A DNA stretch of 64,000 bases, from assembly GCA_022494885.1 (NCBI GenBank), contig JAGVSM010003498.1, positions 62,001 through 126,000 of the forward strand, read 5' to 3'. The first letter of the stretch is position 1, and each line of letters begins with the position of its first letter. The DNA comes from Micrasema longulum. Taxonomy: Eukaryota > Arthropoda > Insecta > Trichoptera > Brachycentridae. Position numbers and translations under genes: made by a program. Of the stretch, positions 11,772 to 23,107 are shown in pieces. The notes under the pieces are model-generated. The model was not told the origin of the DNA. It searched no databases and saw only the letters and a program-made list of their open reading frames with translations.

Positions 11772-12383
11772 CAGGGGCGAACCGTGTATAGAAGCGATTA
11801 TGCGCAGCTTACCATTATATTTGACTGGCCATAATAATGTTTTACTGTAACTTTATTTACAGAAAACAAATAAACAATTACTATTTATTTTAAATCATTT
11901 CCAATGTTTGTATTTTTATCCCAATATAAATATTTATATTAATAAGACCATAATTACTTAATTCGGCCAGTTGACGTTACAATTGACAACCTAATATCGA
12001 CTGAATTCTTAGTGCTATTTTTTTTTAGTTATGTATTAAATTAATGGATAATATATCTATACTATATAATATATCACGAAGTTACGTCGTTTGAGTTGAT
12101 TTCATGGATGAGAGTTGTTGTATCACACAGAACCACAGAAATGTATCAATTTATAGTATATATATTACTTACATTGAAGAGATGCGTGAATGTATGAAGA
12201 ATTTAAAAAGTTTTTATGAATTTAAAAATAAATGTTATGGATACTGTAAAATGATGTAAATAGATATGTAAGTAAAATAAATACCAAATAAAAATACAAA
12301 TTATGTACCTTCTACGTATGTAGGTACAAATACATGATATTTTTTTATAGCTTACCTGTAAATAAAATCACCATTCGCCACTG
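11772..12383 (-). mobile_element. Non-autonomous hAT-type element, copy 2 (612 bp)
   Basis: This is the same family as 3202-3971 in the opposite orientation. Its termini are CAGGGGCGAACCGTGT on the left and, from the right on the other strand, CAGTGGCGAATGGTGA. A perfect 8-bp duplication, ccacctag, flanks it and differs from that of copy 1, so the two insertions are independent. Shared internal sequence includes agaagcgattatgcgcagct and the block with gagagttgttgtatcacaca. It is about 160 bp shorter than copy 1 because of internal deletions and lacks any transposase frame. Confidence 0.88.
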
Positions 12384-12391
12384 CCACCTAG
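12384..12391. repeat. 8-bp target duplication, right, hAT-type copy 2
   Basis: ccacctag, identical to 11764-11771. Confidence 0.9.
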
Positions 12392-12394
12392 TAC

Positions 12395-12960
12395 TAAGAT
12401 ACCTAACTGCCGGTGACTCTCTTTACAATGAATTTAACTCCCTAACCCATAAACACCGATAAAATTGATTTACACTTAATCTCCAACTATTCTAGAAGAT
12501 TATTCTTCATCAAACACTAAGCTTATATTTTGAAAGCTCCCTTCTTAAAATGAATAGTAGCTTTTCGAGGAAGGAATTCAAAGTAGAGTCATGACTATTT
12601 CAACTTGTTCTTGTGAATATATTATATTATAATAAATAATAGACAAGTATTTTTTTAGTATTCTGTCTATTTGAATAAGGTAGTTCTAATGTATGCGGTA
12701 TTTTAAGTGTCATCTTCATTAATATTTATAAATTTTTGAAATAATCAGTAGGTATTCATCTTCATACCATGGTTAACTTTACTGATTTTATTAAAAATCA
12801 TTTGGGAAAGTATTTTATACTATACTGGTTGTACCCGAATATGCTTTGTTGTTGCTAGATTTAAGTTTATATTTATAATAAATTATATATTAAATAAATT
12901 AAATTGAATATTTGATATCACATTATTGTATATAGTTACTATGAGATATTTACATAAACA
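12395..12960. other. AT-rich stretch with nothing recognised
   Basis: No repeat partner or coding signal was seen. It may include the decayed 3' part of the Helitron relic that follows on the plus axis. Confidence 0.4.
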
Positions 12961-12966
12961 TTATTA

Positions 12967-14350
12967 TTATGTGTTTTGGCTTACACAAATTGTAATTACG
13001 GTTCTATTCAACTTTAAGTTAATTTCAATGCTCTTGGATATAAGTACGACGTTTTCGGTGATTCCATATATTATGGCATACATACAAACAAATCCCATTG
13101 TTTTTTTCCACGGTAGCATGCAACCCATAATTAATTGTCCATGAGAAAACCATGGATGCTCCAAACTCAATCCATGTACTTGCAATGATTGACCTGGTGA
13201 TATCAATAATGTTTTTAGTATAACTAAATGCTTGTAGACAGGATAGATTTCCTTCCTAGGGAGTTATTAATATCTTAATCTGTTGCAATCATTTTTGAGA
13301 AGGGAATGGAAGTCTAAGCATTTACAAGGATTATGACCTGTCATTGGCTGGTTTAAGTGGTTGCTTAACACACTGTGTACATTCACCAATCTGCCTACCC
13401 GCACATAAAAATGTTTTCCCTCTCTGTTGCAACAGATTTACACCTTTTGATTTGTTTATCGTTATTGCAAAAGCCAGTTTAATTGGAAATTGTAATCGTT
13501 TGAATTGGGATGGCACATCTGTTGGTATTATCGGAATACTTGGTATTAGCACACCCTTTCCTGTAAAATTGCCAATTGAAATTGTTGCTTTTATGATACT
13601 GGAAGCGTTTTGACTGCCAACCTTGTACCATCACAAAGACGGGGTGCGTCAACGTTTCTAAAAAGAATGATGGGGACACCAACTTTCAGATTTATGATGT
13701 GTGGTGGCACTCCAGATAAATCAAGTGAATTTGAGAATTCAGTTGGATAATTTACTGCTTCGTCTTGATCTACAACAGTAATTATTAATTGTAAGTAGCT
13801 ATTTCTCCTAGTAACATAATATGCTGATATTAATGAAGTTTACATCCACATTTTTTCCGGCTAACATTGCCCGTTCACGTAACAAATAATGACTTGAGTA
13901 ATTTTGTTTGACACCTAGAAATATGCATTGAAACTAAGATTAAAACTATTCTCTTAGTGAGTATTAAAATAACTGTTAACTGTTAAAATCTTATCGTAAT
14001 TTAATGCAGCCTGTTATTTCTTCAATTAAAATTTGTCGAATTCAAATGTCCAATAATTGTATCCCAAAATGTTCAGCAGAAGGATCGTTTTGTAAATTAA
14101 CACGCATGTTTGTCGTCAATGAAAAATCATTAAATTTTCTCCAGTAATGCGATGCTTTTAAACACGCATTTAATTCATCAGCTGGTGTTGAACTTGGAAT
14201 TACTGATAATATCTGTCGAAAATCATCTGGTAATAATATTAGCGTACTACCGAATGGCCGTTTGTTTCCACGTAATACTTGCAATATTCGATCCAATGCT
14301 TCCAACATTTTTTTGTGCGCCATGGTGCATTCATCCCATACGACTTTCTA
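12967..14350 (-). pseudogene. Helitron Pif1-like helicase relic, interrupted by an R1 insertion
   Basis: Read on the minus strand, pieces occur in the order of the Pif1-type helicase domain of Helitron Rep-helicase proteins. VVWDECTM (Walker B) lies just after 14345. Next come EALDRILQVLRG, DDFRQILSVIPSSTPADEL (motif around the GGDFRQ box, here with altered first residues) and LTTNMRV, up to a stop near 14042. A decayed stretch holds RERAMLAGKNVDVNFIN. Then EAVNYPTEFSNSLDLSGVPP, LKVGVPIILFRNVD, LCDGTRLAV, and after a frameshift PIKLAFAITINKSKG at about 13440. The protein resumes at 13200-12967 with GQSLQVHGLSL and FSHGQL after an R1 element at 13195-13437. Stops and frameshifts make it inactive. 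The Rep nuclease and both termini are missing. Confidence 0.85.
13195..13437 (+). repeat. R1 copy inserted in the Helitron helicase
   Basis: The sequence reads aatgcttgtagacagg, then ctagggagttattaatatc, ctgttgcaa, gagaagggaatggaagtcta, a gcatttacaaggattatgac block and gtcattggctggtttaagtg, and ends with tgttttccctctctgttgca. The two ends carry ctgttgcaa and its inverse ttgcaacag, as in the copy at 38330-38620. Helicase codons on either side (KSKG and QSLQV) are consecutive in intact family members, so the insertion is clean. Confidence 0.8.
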
Positions 14351-15340
14351 GCATTGCTGGAGTACTTTACTAAAACATGATGTTTTTGAAATGTTGCTAG
14401 TTTTTGTTTCACTGTTTTGAAAATTCAATGGACATTTAAGTGCTGAATGTACTGTTCGTCAAACATCCAAAAGAGTCGCCTTAATTACGGATGATGCTTA
14501 TTTTGGGCCGATACTATGTAGCCATTTCACTGGAATAAAATAAATATTTCAAAAAAATAAAAAATTAACAGGGCTTATGACCTGTCATTGGCTGGAGATA
14601 TACATTGACATCAAACCATACATTTATGTTGTGAGAGTTATGAGAAAGAGACTGTGATTTGGTTATTTACCGATATTTACTAACATTACCTAACTAATAT
14701 TGTAAAAAATCCCGTTGTTTGTCTTACAACTGAACCATTTCTCAATTCGCATTAATTTTACATTTTGTAAAGCCGTTCTTTTTGTCATTAATAACTAAAC
14801 AAATATGCCACGTACAATCGAATGTATTTTTCTTCGTTGTATTTTAAACCTCCCATAATAAGGCTTCTTAAGAAGCGGTTGGTAATCTAAATAAATTGTG
14901 ATCGCTTCTCGTATTTGTTCACATTGTTTATGTAAAATACGCATCAACGTGACGCGAGATGACTGTCACAATATCCCAGGAATAGAGAAATGGCGTCCCA
15001 CAGAAGTTGTAGACCATAATTACCCGTGTTAACCATAGTATACGTGATCGGATCGCGTAGGCCCTAAAACAATGACAGGTCGAAAATCATGGTAACAAGC
15101 CTAAGTGACAATATAGAGTGATTGATGGATAAACCTACTAAAGGCCTCGACAAAGATAGAAAAACACAGTCGCATTCCTTATTTTGTTTACTATAAAGTT
15201 AAAACAATTCGTTATTTATTTTGTTTTATAATATTTTTTTTTTGATACAAATATTTGCGTTCTTATGATTTACCTAAATATTTAATTTTGAGGGCCATTT
15301 TCAACGAGTTGTAAATAACTCACTATTAGAAAATGGAATC
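14350..15340. other. Intergenic DNA with one short R1 piece
   Basis: A 29-bp piece at 14568-14596 (acagggcttatgacctgtca followed by ttggctgg) is identical to the R1 core. The rest shows no gene or other repeat that I can support. Confidence 0.45.
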
Positions 15341-15344
15341 AAGT

Positions 15345-15417
15345 TGGGGTAGAGTGGGATTCGATCCACGGACCTTTGGTCCGTGAGTCCGAGACACTAG
15401 CCACGGGACCACAACCC
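15345..15417 (-). repeat. SINE-B tRNA-like head
   Basis: On the minus strand: gttgtggtcccgtggctagt (box A region), then ggactcacggaccaaaggtc and a box-B-like ggatcgaatcccactc. Copies in the plus direction lie at 39166-39250 and 57376-57465, and a short minus piece at 55928-55966. An acceptor stem does not pair properly, so it is a tRNA-derived repeat and not a tRNA gene. Confidence 0.6.
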
Positions 15418-16315
15418 ATTTTATCATGAAGACTTGACAAACTTACTACTCTGCTTTTTTTTGTAAATTTATTGAAACTGTTCTTTAGATAGAAGGTGGT
15501 CTGACTTTTCTTCATACGAACGTAATTCCTTATTTTTTCACAAACACCAGAGCAGTGATTTTTTTGCACACTATAGATATTTACCATTGGTGTATCTTAA
15601 TCGTTTTGCTTCTTTGATAAATTGTTTCTTATACGATTATCGAAAAACCCAAAAAAGCCCCCAGTTTTATCTATCGTCTTCGGACGTATGGTATATAAAT
15701 ATGATAAGTTATTTTGAAAAATGGAAAAAGAAAAAAAACTTCAAAGCAAACAACCGAATCATTTCAGTTTTGTGATGCGGGAAATGGGACAGCGAAACAT
15801 CGATTTTGCTGATTTTAGTAAGGCAAAACCAGTACGACGTGACGTGCAGTTGTCTTTTTCCCACAGTATTGGGGAGGCATTTGCAAAGAGAGTGACAAAA
15901 AAACTTATCCTCTAAAATTATCAGGAATTCATTTATCTTAGCGCTATGTTGCAAGACGTTTTGTAATTTAGCTTCCAATGGAATTTTTATAAAACTTTTG
16001 TAAATGGGGTCTAGAAATCTAATCTAACATGGGTTTTGTATCTATTTGCCGGACTTGTTGTAATTTAGCCCATATTTTTTCAACAAATTATTTTTAATAA
16101 ATAAATACTCTTTATAGACAATTAAAAAAAATGATTTCTTGCAGTCCATGCGTTCTATAGCTGCAAAACGAGCTGTACTCTAGCACTCATCTGTTGTGAA
16201 AATTGACCATAATTGTAAACGAGAACCTAGAACCCTAACCGTCTTTACGTTCTGTAGCGGCAAGTCATGTTGAAATATTTATTAAACCGCCTATGAGGTA
16301 ATTTTTAAAGAAATG
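15418..16315 (+). repeat. Minisatellite-bearing repeat element, copy 1
   Basis: Sequence at 15418-15475 (gaagacttgacaaacttact and following) and at 15940-16315 matches 53870-54372. The second part holds diverged units containing gttgcaagacgttttgtaat, tctatagctgcaaaacgagc and ttctgtagcggcaagtcatg. It ends in an atatttattaaaccgcctat block. The stretch between 15480 and 15930 has no partner in the other copy and may be an insertion. No protein is encoded. Confidence 0.5.
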
Positions 16316-16790
16316 ATTTAGTAAAAATAATTCAACTATTAAAGGCCTTTCCCGAGCTTGGGGGTGAATAGTGCGCTACAACAGTACACCAAATGTAACG
16401 TATTTAGATCATCCGATACATGAAGGCGGGGTACGCTTAAGGTGACAGTCTAGGGACTGTAACATGTTTCATTGTAAACCATCTACTAAACGATCATTTC
16501 GAGTTGACCTTGTGAGGAATCGCACCCGTCACCTAAAGTACCGTAGGCAAACGCTGAAATAAACATTCCGTAAGGCGGCCTGTATCGACTCAATTTTCTT
16601 CATCAGGTTTTTATTTGAAAAGAACACCTGAAAAAAGATCTCATTTATTTCCCTTAATATCTCATCTTTCCTATATCTTTATTCCCCTTCTCCCATTAAA
16701 GACTAGAATCGATATTAATTCATTTATATGCTAGTTCTATTTTGTATTTATTTTATTGAATCTTTTCTCACATACGTTTTGAAATAAAAA
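16316..16790. other. Intergenic DNA with nothing recognised
   Basis: A moderately GC-rich patch at 16350-16580 has no coding motif and no partner in the window. Confidence 0.35.
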
Positions 16791-16794
16791 ATAT

Positions 16795-16900
16795 ATTAAT
16801 AAGATCTTTAATTTTATCAGTTGCTTGGAAAAAATTGCCATTTAGCAATAAGCTCGTCAATTTTAAGATATATTTATAGAATAAGTTGAATAAAATAATA
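16795..16900 (+). repeat. LINE 3' tail, CR1/L2-like, truncated
   Basis: The block attttatcagttgcttggaa, then gccatttagcaataagc and an A-rich aataaaataata end matches the tails at 10450-10567, 48465-48572 and 63237-63300. No coding portion remains. Confidence 0.55.
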
Positions 16901-17546
16901 GTAGCCATCGACTCGTTCAGGATTTAACACCAACAAAGCTGTGTTTATAATACAAATAATCAGAGGTTCCAAATAATACATACTTTTATAAGTTGGAAAT
17001 AGAAAACGGTAGTGCTTAGTAAAACATAATTTAAAATAACTGTGTTACGTATATTTATGTAAATTACAACCTTGCTTGTAGTATAATAACGTAATATTAC
17101 TAACCGTATTACAAAACAAAGCTTAAAGCATGATTTTGAAAAAACCCATACACGAGTATAAATTTAACTTAAAATGAATTAAAAGTTCTATCATATAAGC
17201 AAATAATATTTTATAGTACGATGATGTTTGTGTATAACAATCATTTTTTGAAACAAAAAAATTTGGAAATAAATTTATCAAAACAACATGAACATGATCA
17301 CAATACCAGAAAAAATGTAAAAATCAGACTCGAAAAATTCAGCGAAGTCACCAACTTTTATTTTACATAAATAATATTATGAAATGGGAAAAACATTTAC
17401 AAAGAAAAAAAATCAAAGTTCAAATAAAAGGTAAAGAAATTAAGTTATTAAATTAGACTAGACAGGTGTCACCGTTTTGTAGCAACAATTCACGGACAGT
17501 GTATGCTTGTAATGCCGTATTGAACAGACTTCATGAAATCGGCAAA

Positions 17547-17789
17547 AGTTCGGTAATCAGATGGCAGAAGGAACTATCTGTAATTTTCAAAAATGTTCAG
17601 GAGAGCTGAAATACGACTCAATTTCAACACTTCAATCCCCAAACTAAAATATTTCAGTGTTGCTTTTCAATAATAAATTATCATTTTAACTTTTTCTGTA
17701 TGCATTTACTAAAATATTGATTAAAACTTTTGAAAACTAAAAAACAGAAAAAATACAGATAGTCCCTTCTGCCATCTGACTACCGAGTT
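17547..17789. mobile_element. Miniature inverted-repeat element (235 bp) with possible 4-bp duplication
   Basis: The left end CGGTAATCAGATGGCAGAAG (from 17551) is matched in inverse on the right (ends at 17785), where it reads CGGTAGTCAGATGGCAGAAG. The repeat continues as gaactatctgta, about 33 bp in all. The sequence agtt lies outside both ends (17547-17550 and 17786-17789). No transposase frame. The superfamily is not certain. Confidence 0.75.
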
Positions 17790-17869
17790 ATTCCCACGTA
17801 TCGGATATATTTACTATAGGGTATTGTTACTATAGAACAAACCTTTTGAACTTTTTCAAAGATGGTGAA

Positions 17870-18350
17870 TGGTAATTATATTTATTTATTTATACATACA
17901 TTTCATAATATGTACAATTTTTTGTTCACTTTTCTTGTTATATTACTTTAAAATATTTTATTATTTAATTTATTTTGTACAGACATTCTTAAATTGTTTC
18001 AACTTTTTACTGAATATGTTGTATTTTAGATTAAATTTTTTAAAATAAATTTTGTATATTTTTTTTATAAATCTTGGGTGAAAGGAAATTTATGTTTTTT
18101 TTATAAAAATACTAAGCCAAATATTTTAGTATTATAATTTTTTGTTAAATGCCGTTAATGTCAATAAAACAAAATAAAATAATGTACATTGTTATTATTA
18201 TAGCACACACAAAAATGTGTTTATGTGTGCCTCATTTCAAGATTCAAAAATAAAAATAAATAAATAATAGTCCCCAGACTACAGATCTGACGCGTTTGTC
18301 TTTTACGCTGGATATCCGGTTTAATCCGATTTGGTTAGCTTTCTTTTTGC
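17870..18350. other. AT-rich DNA with probable LINE-tail and SINE-head debris
   Basis: T-rich and A-rich runs with ttatttatttatacat at 17878 and aaaataaataaataa at 18250 look like retrotransposon tails. At 18283-18335 the order tctgacgcgtttgtc and ggtttaatccgattt resembles a SINE head. None is complete. Confidence 0.3.
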
Positions 18351-19353
18351 TGAACATTTGTCCGCGTCAGCTCCCGATACACATGACAGTCCGGCCCTAG
18401 CCCCTGTAGCTGTAGGTGTCTATTTAGTAACCTCCCTGTTCGGTTAACAAGTGACATCTACAGATTTTTTCCATCCCCTCGAGAACCCTCCACCCGGAGG
18501 AGAGGGGATTAAGCTAACCTAACTTAATAAACTGCCGGTATGTGAAGTTTGGGGAACAGTTTTTTATCAAAATTTTAAGCTTTTAAAATCAGGGGAAAAT
18601 AAATATATCAGATTTTTCAAGGCCCGGCTGTTTTTATCATTAGTACTTAGTTAATAGATAAAAATCAAACAAAGTTACAATAAAAAAGAATTGATTTAAT
18701 TAAGCAAAAAAGAATCGTTTTAAAAATGTCATTATTTATTAACACCGCTGATCAATCTACGGGCATTCTAGGTATAGATGCATTTTTGATATTATTATTT
18801 GCGATTGATATACAAGTACCAACACGAAAAATTAGGAAGTTGATTGGTTCTTTTTGATTTTTCATTCGGTAATTTACTATTAAACTAAGCAAAAGATGTT
18901 TGTTTTTCATGATTTTGAAATTACACCGCCGCGCCTGTGGCGTCACGAGTTCAAGTTGGCAAGCTTTTCTGACCCTTTAAAATAGAATTTCGTACCCATC
19001 AAGACACGCTAAACGTCGAAAAACATGGTTACCTGGAAACTGGAAATCTATCAAAACGTTATAATTGATTGGTTATTGTTAACATGTGTTCGAGTTAACC
19101 AATGACGTTTCAAACTAGACAATTTTCATCAAAGCCGTTTTGATTAATTTTTCCGTACATTTTTAAGAATTTCGCCGTACAATTAAATGCTCTCATTTTT
19201 ACCGCGTAAGAGAAAAAAAAATCATATATAATTTACCGTAGCAAAGAACTTCCTTATTTTTGCATAGTACCTAGAAACTTATTGAAGAAAAAAGTAGGGG
19301 AAATAGTTATTTTTTCCGAAATTTTTAAAAAGCACTATGTCAATATTATACAG

Positions 19354-19361
19354 ATGTACAG
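19354..19361. repeat. 8-bp target duplication, left, 1-kb element
   Basis: atgtacag, repeated exactly at 20353-20360. Confidence 0.88.
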
Positions 19362-20352
19362 TAGGGTGGGCCGATATTTTTTTTCCGAATTTCGATATGA
19401 AAGATGTCTGAAAAGTTACCTTTTTGATTACTCTGAATGCTAAAAATATTTGATACAATTTTTTTCATTTGATTTGATACAACCAGAGCTTGAAGTTTTC
19501 GAAAAAGTTATTTTTTTGCGCTAAACTGGCTGTCATTTTTAAACTTCTTAGATTTTCACGGCCGTTAAGATGCAAAATAAGTTTTTCTGGGTTATTATGC
19601 CGTGTGTCGTTCGTACTCTCTACCGACGTTTCGGATCGCGTTACAGCGTCCATCATCAGGGTTGATGTTATTTGTGTATAAATATGTGTTACGTTAGGTA
19701 CTTAGAATTTTTACCGTGGTTTACACGGTAAAAATTCTAAGTAACATATTACCCTCATGATGATACTATAAAACCAAACAAGAGTAAACACACACGGCTA
19801 ATAATTTCAGAAAAAACTTATGTTGGCTGTCATTTTGTATTAAAGTAGGAAAATCAGTCTAATTAAATTTTATAATGCGCATTTAACCTTATTAAATAAG
19901 CATCGAGAGTTGCACAAAAAACGAAGAACGAAGAACGAACGAGAGTTGCACATTATTTTTTAATATATTGGTAGCATTCTTTTAATAAGCCATTGTTTTC
20001 GTCAATATTGGCCAGGCGCTCAACAAAATCAGTTCTGCGTAGTGTAAACTTTTTACATTTCGGTAGTTTTAAAACGTGTTCGAATTTGTAATGTGATTAG
20101 TTATATCTTTATTAACATTTTTTTTAAAAATCAATATTGATAATTATCAAAATATTCAGACAGATATAAACTTCAAACCTCGGTTGAGGGCCAAAAGTTG
20201 TATGGAATATATTTTTAAATAATTTTTACGTTCAATGTGATCCAAAATGCAACTTTTGAGATTCCTTTCACTTTGATGTCTAAAAAATAAAAAACTTCAT
20301 ACATCATCGGCCCCTTAGAGTATAAACTCTTATATAAGATCGGCCCACTCTA
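19362..20352. mobile_element. Non-autonomous hAT-like element (991 bp) with TAGRGTGGGCCGAT ends
   Basis: Inverted termini read TAGGGTGGGCCGAT on the left and TAGAGTGGGCCGAT from the right on the other strand. A perfect 8-bp duplication, atgtacag, flanks them. The 8-bp duplication fits the hAT superfamily, although the first bases differ from the CAGNG type above, so a different family is involved. The interior has a perfect 19-bp hairpin at 19700-19742. No transposase-like frame was found; a 63-codon frame at 19490-19681 has no motif. Confidence 0.82.
19700..19742. other. Perfect 19-bp stem hairpin with a 5-nt loop
   Basis: acttagaatttttaccgtg at 19700-19718 is followed by the loop gttta and the exact inverse complement at 19724-19742. 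It sits inside the 1-kb element. Confidence 0.9.
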
Positions 20353-20360
20353 ATGTACAG
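20353..20360. repeat. 8-bp target duplication, right, 1-kb element
   Basis: atgtacag, identical to 19354-19361. Confidence 0.88.
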
Positions 20361-22215
20361 TTACTTCCTAATTTAAAAAAAACAATAATTTTTCACAGTA
20401 AGGTTTTTTTGAAAACGACGCAATTATTTAGAATTGAAATGTAAAGCCATTTCAAATGCTTGATCGATTTTGGTCTAATGTTTTTGGAAATTTGTGATTG
20501 ATATAAGTGTGGATTAATGATTATTATTTTAGTGGATACACCCTAATATTTTTACATAATAAACCAAACATTTTGTTTGGTTTAAATACAATTTTAGATG
20601 ATTGGGCACCTGTTAGCTGAATTTGATTAAGAATAACTTAGACAGCGCCATTTTCATAATATAATAATACTTCAAAGGCGCTTTACAAACGAATTTGACA
20701 AATAGTTTAAAAAATACCCAGTGATCATCCACCTAAATACTCAATTTTTTCAAGCTCTTCTAAAACAATTAGAAATACCTCTAACTCCTTTCATACCGAA
20801 TTCCAAAAAAAACCTAAATTCAAGATATAATATTGGTCAATACCATAACTGCAACTTTTCTGATCGTCTTTCCTGTCCGTCTGTACTATCAAGTTATTTA
20901 TATTTTAAACAGAGTTTGCCTAGCGCTATATTTTCAAATGCATGGCAGTCTTACAAGACAAGAGAAGAAGAAGAAGAAGATGAAGAAGACGAAGAAATAG
21001 AAAAAATACGATTTTATAAGTCGACAAGAACCCAGTCAAAATTTAAAAAAAGCTTTAAATTTGCAGTAAAACAAGAAAAATTCACCTCAAATTATTGATT
21101 CTCGTTTGACCATGAAATATTGTCGATATAAAGCAGCAGTGAAAAAAGTAATAAAAAAACTACCAAAAAGTACCAATCTTAAAGCTAATTGAGAGAAGAG
21201 TGGCTTCAGTGTATGATTTGTGATGGATCTCGTTGAATGTGCTGGAGCTGGAAAGGGTGTATTTATTTGTGATCTTTGTTCCTCGTATTCTCTACTAAGA
21301 ATTCTTTCTTTCACATATTATCAAATACGTTTTTCCTGAAGTACAAATCTTATTTAAGTTACTAATAATATCTAAGTTCTGTGGCTACCGGGGCCTAGGT
21401 GGCTGGTGGCTGACCATTGTGAAATTAAATATTTAAAAAAATTCAAATAATTTTAATTTAAAACCTTAACGATATATTTCTATAACTAATGAATGGTTTC
21501 AAAGATCATCAATTGAAATTCGCCTATAAAAAAAACAGTACATAAAAAATAATTTGAGATTGTTAAACATTCATTTCAAATTAAACTATCTCTAAGGTGG
21601 CTGACTACTGGAGCTTTCACCCTAATACCTAAACAAAGTAGACTTACTTTAAAAGTAAAAAAGTTGAAAACATAAATAAAGTATAAACTCAAATGATTGA
21701 AACTTGCTTATTATTTTACTTAATATTTAAGTTTTTCTGTCGAAACGAAGATTTATAAACCAACCGCACGCGAAGCTCCTAAGTCAGTTGTACAGTGTTC
21801 GATTAAATTGAGCGAGCGGCTCAAGTTAAACAAACTACCGAAAAATTCCGCTAGTTTATAGTTAAACGCGCGTATAACAGATACGGTACAAAATTTCTAA
21901 CTGTTGCAGCGCGAATAATGCATGAAGGGAGTTTTCCTTTTTCTACCTACGAGTACAAGGTGATTGAAGGATCAGAATTTGTTTAAAAGTACATTTATGT
22001 TTTTTTACGATAAGCTTTAAAAAATTGTTAAAATCATTGACGAATACCAAATTTTATGTGAAAACAATAAAAAATTATGTTGTTACTTGTTACTCTAAGA
22101 TTAAAGGTATTTATTTATAAGCTAATTAAGGCGACGTATGTTCAAATTAAAATTTAATAAAATAAATAGCAAGATAAAAACACAGTTACGTGGCGTAAAA
22201 AAAATTGATAATACT
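20361..22215. other. Intergenic DNA with a GAA-rich microsatellite
   Basis: An impure GAA run occupies about 20962-20998 and lies in a 125-codon plus-strand frame (20721-21098) that it turns into an acidic tract. The frame has no other recognisable feature and is probably chance. The rest has no gene or repeat I can support. Confidence 0.4.
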
Positions 22216-22217
22216 AA

Positions 22218-22640
22218 CTGTTAGCCACACTCGTTCTACTTCTGGACATAGGCCTCTTCTTAAAATTTCTAAAATTTATTGTCTTGGTCTATCTGCTGCC
22301 ATCTACAACCCGCAAGCTAGACAATGTCATCTGTCCACCCTTTTTGTGGTCCTCGTAAGCTTCTTTGGTTATTCCAAGGCCTCCACTTCAGGAGTTTTGG
22401 TGACCATCTGACATTGTCCTGTCTTGTCGCGTGCACCGCCCACTGCCGTTTGAGGCTAGCTATTATTTCTGCGATGTCAGTGACCTCTCCTTCTTTTTGT
22501 CGGATTTCTAGATTTCTGATTCCACCGCGAAGACTGATGCCCAAAATGTGGCTTTCCATTGCTCGTTGAACGGACTTTAACTTTATACGCTTCTGATGGT
22601 GAGGAACACAGTTTCCAGGCCTTACGTCGTCGCTGGCAAG
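22218..22640 (-). pseudogene. RTE/BovB-like reverse transcriptase C-terminal relic
   Basis: The minus-strand frame at 22317-22559 reads MESHILGISLRGGIRN, EGEVTDIAEIIASLKRQWA and KLLKWRPW, ending GWTDDIV. It corresponds to the QRAMER-MLG-SLRDRIRN...KW-WAGH..R...GRP..RWTDDI block near the end of RTE-type proteins. The lead-in KSVQRA is visible just upstream in the same frame. After TDDIV come at least four stop codons, where AGCRWQQ and EEAYVQ can still be read (to about 22225). It is a different lineage from the copy at 459-1058. Confidence 0.8.
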
Positions 22641-22649
22641 AAATACGAG

Positions 22650-23100
22650 CCCTAGACTTTAGCTTTTAATTTTATAAGCACCTCTTTGTTTCCGTTTTTT
22701 TATAAATGGAATAAAACATATTTAAACTGCCTTTGTTTTCAAGCGAATGCTACATACCACACACCTATAGCCCGCATTTGTCGGGAATACAATAAATACT
22801 GCCGAAATAACAAAATTTACATTTTTCATGATACTCTCCTAACTTTTGCGAATGATATTTTAGGAATAAATTTTAGTTGATGAGTACACACGTACAACTT
22901 TTTTTATTGTATTGTATACTGTATAAGAAATTCAAACAATAAAACAATAAATGTGATTCTATCTATTTTGTGTAATTCTGTAATTGAAGATAAATTATAT
23001 GCATGTGAAATTGTATCCCCGAATAATTTCAAATTGTATGTTTTCTAGTATGTATCTAAGTTGAATTATCTTATAAAATAAAATCAGACTAACTCTTCAG
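22650..23100. other. AT-rich DNA with nothing recognised
   Basis: One short plus-strand frame (22686-22880) has no motif. Confidence 0.4.
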
Positions 23101-23107
23101 TTGTAAA

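Noticed and set aside
15345..15417. True tRNA gene on the minus strand
   Set aside because: Box A and box B are good, but the acceptor stem does not pair and the sequence recurs as fragments elsewhere (39166, 55928, 57376), so it is a SINE.
20721..21098. 125-codon frame with an acidic Glu/Asp tract
   Set aside because: The acidic tract is a GAA microsatellite; the remainder is AT-biased with no domain.
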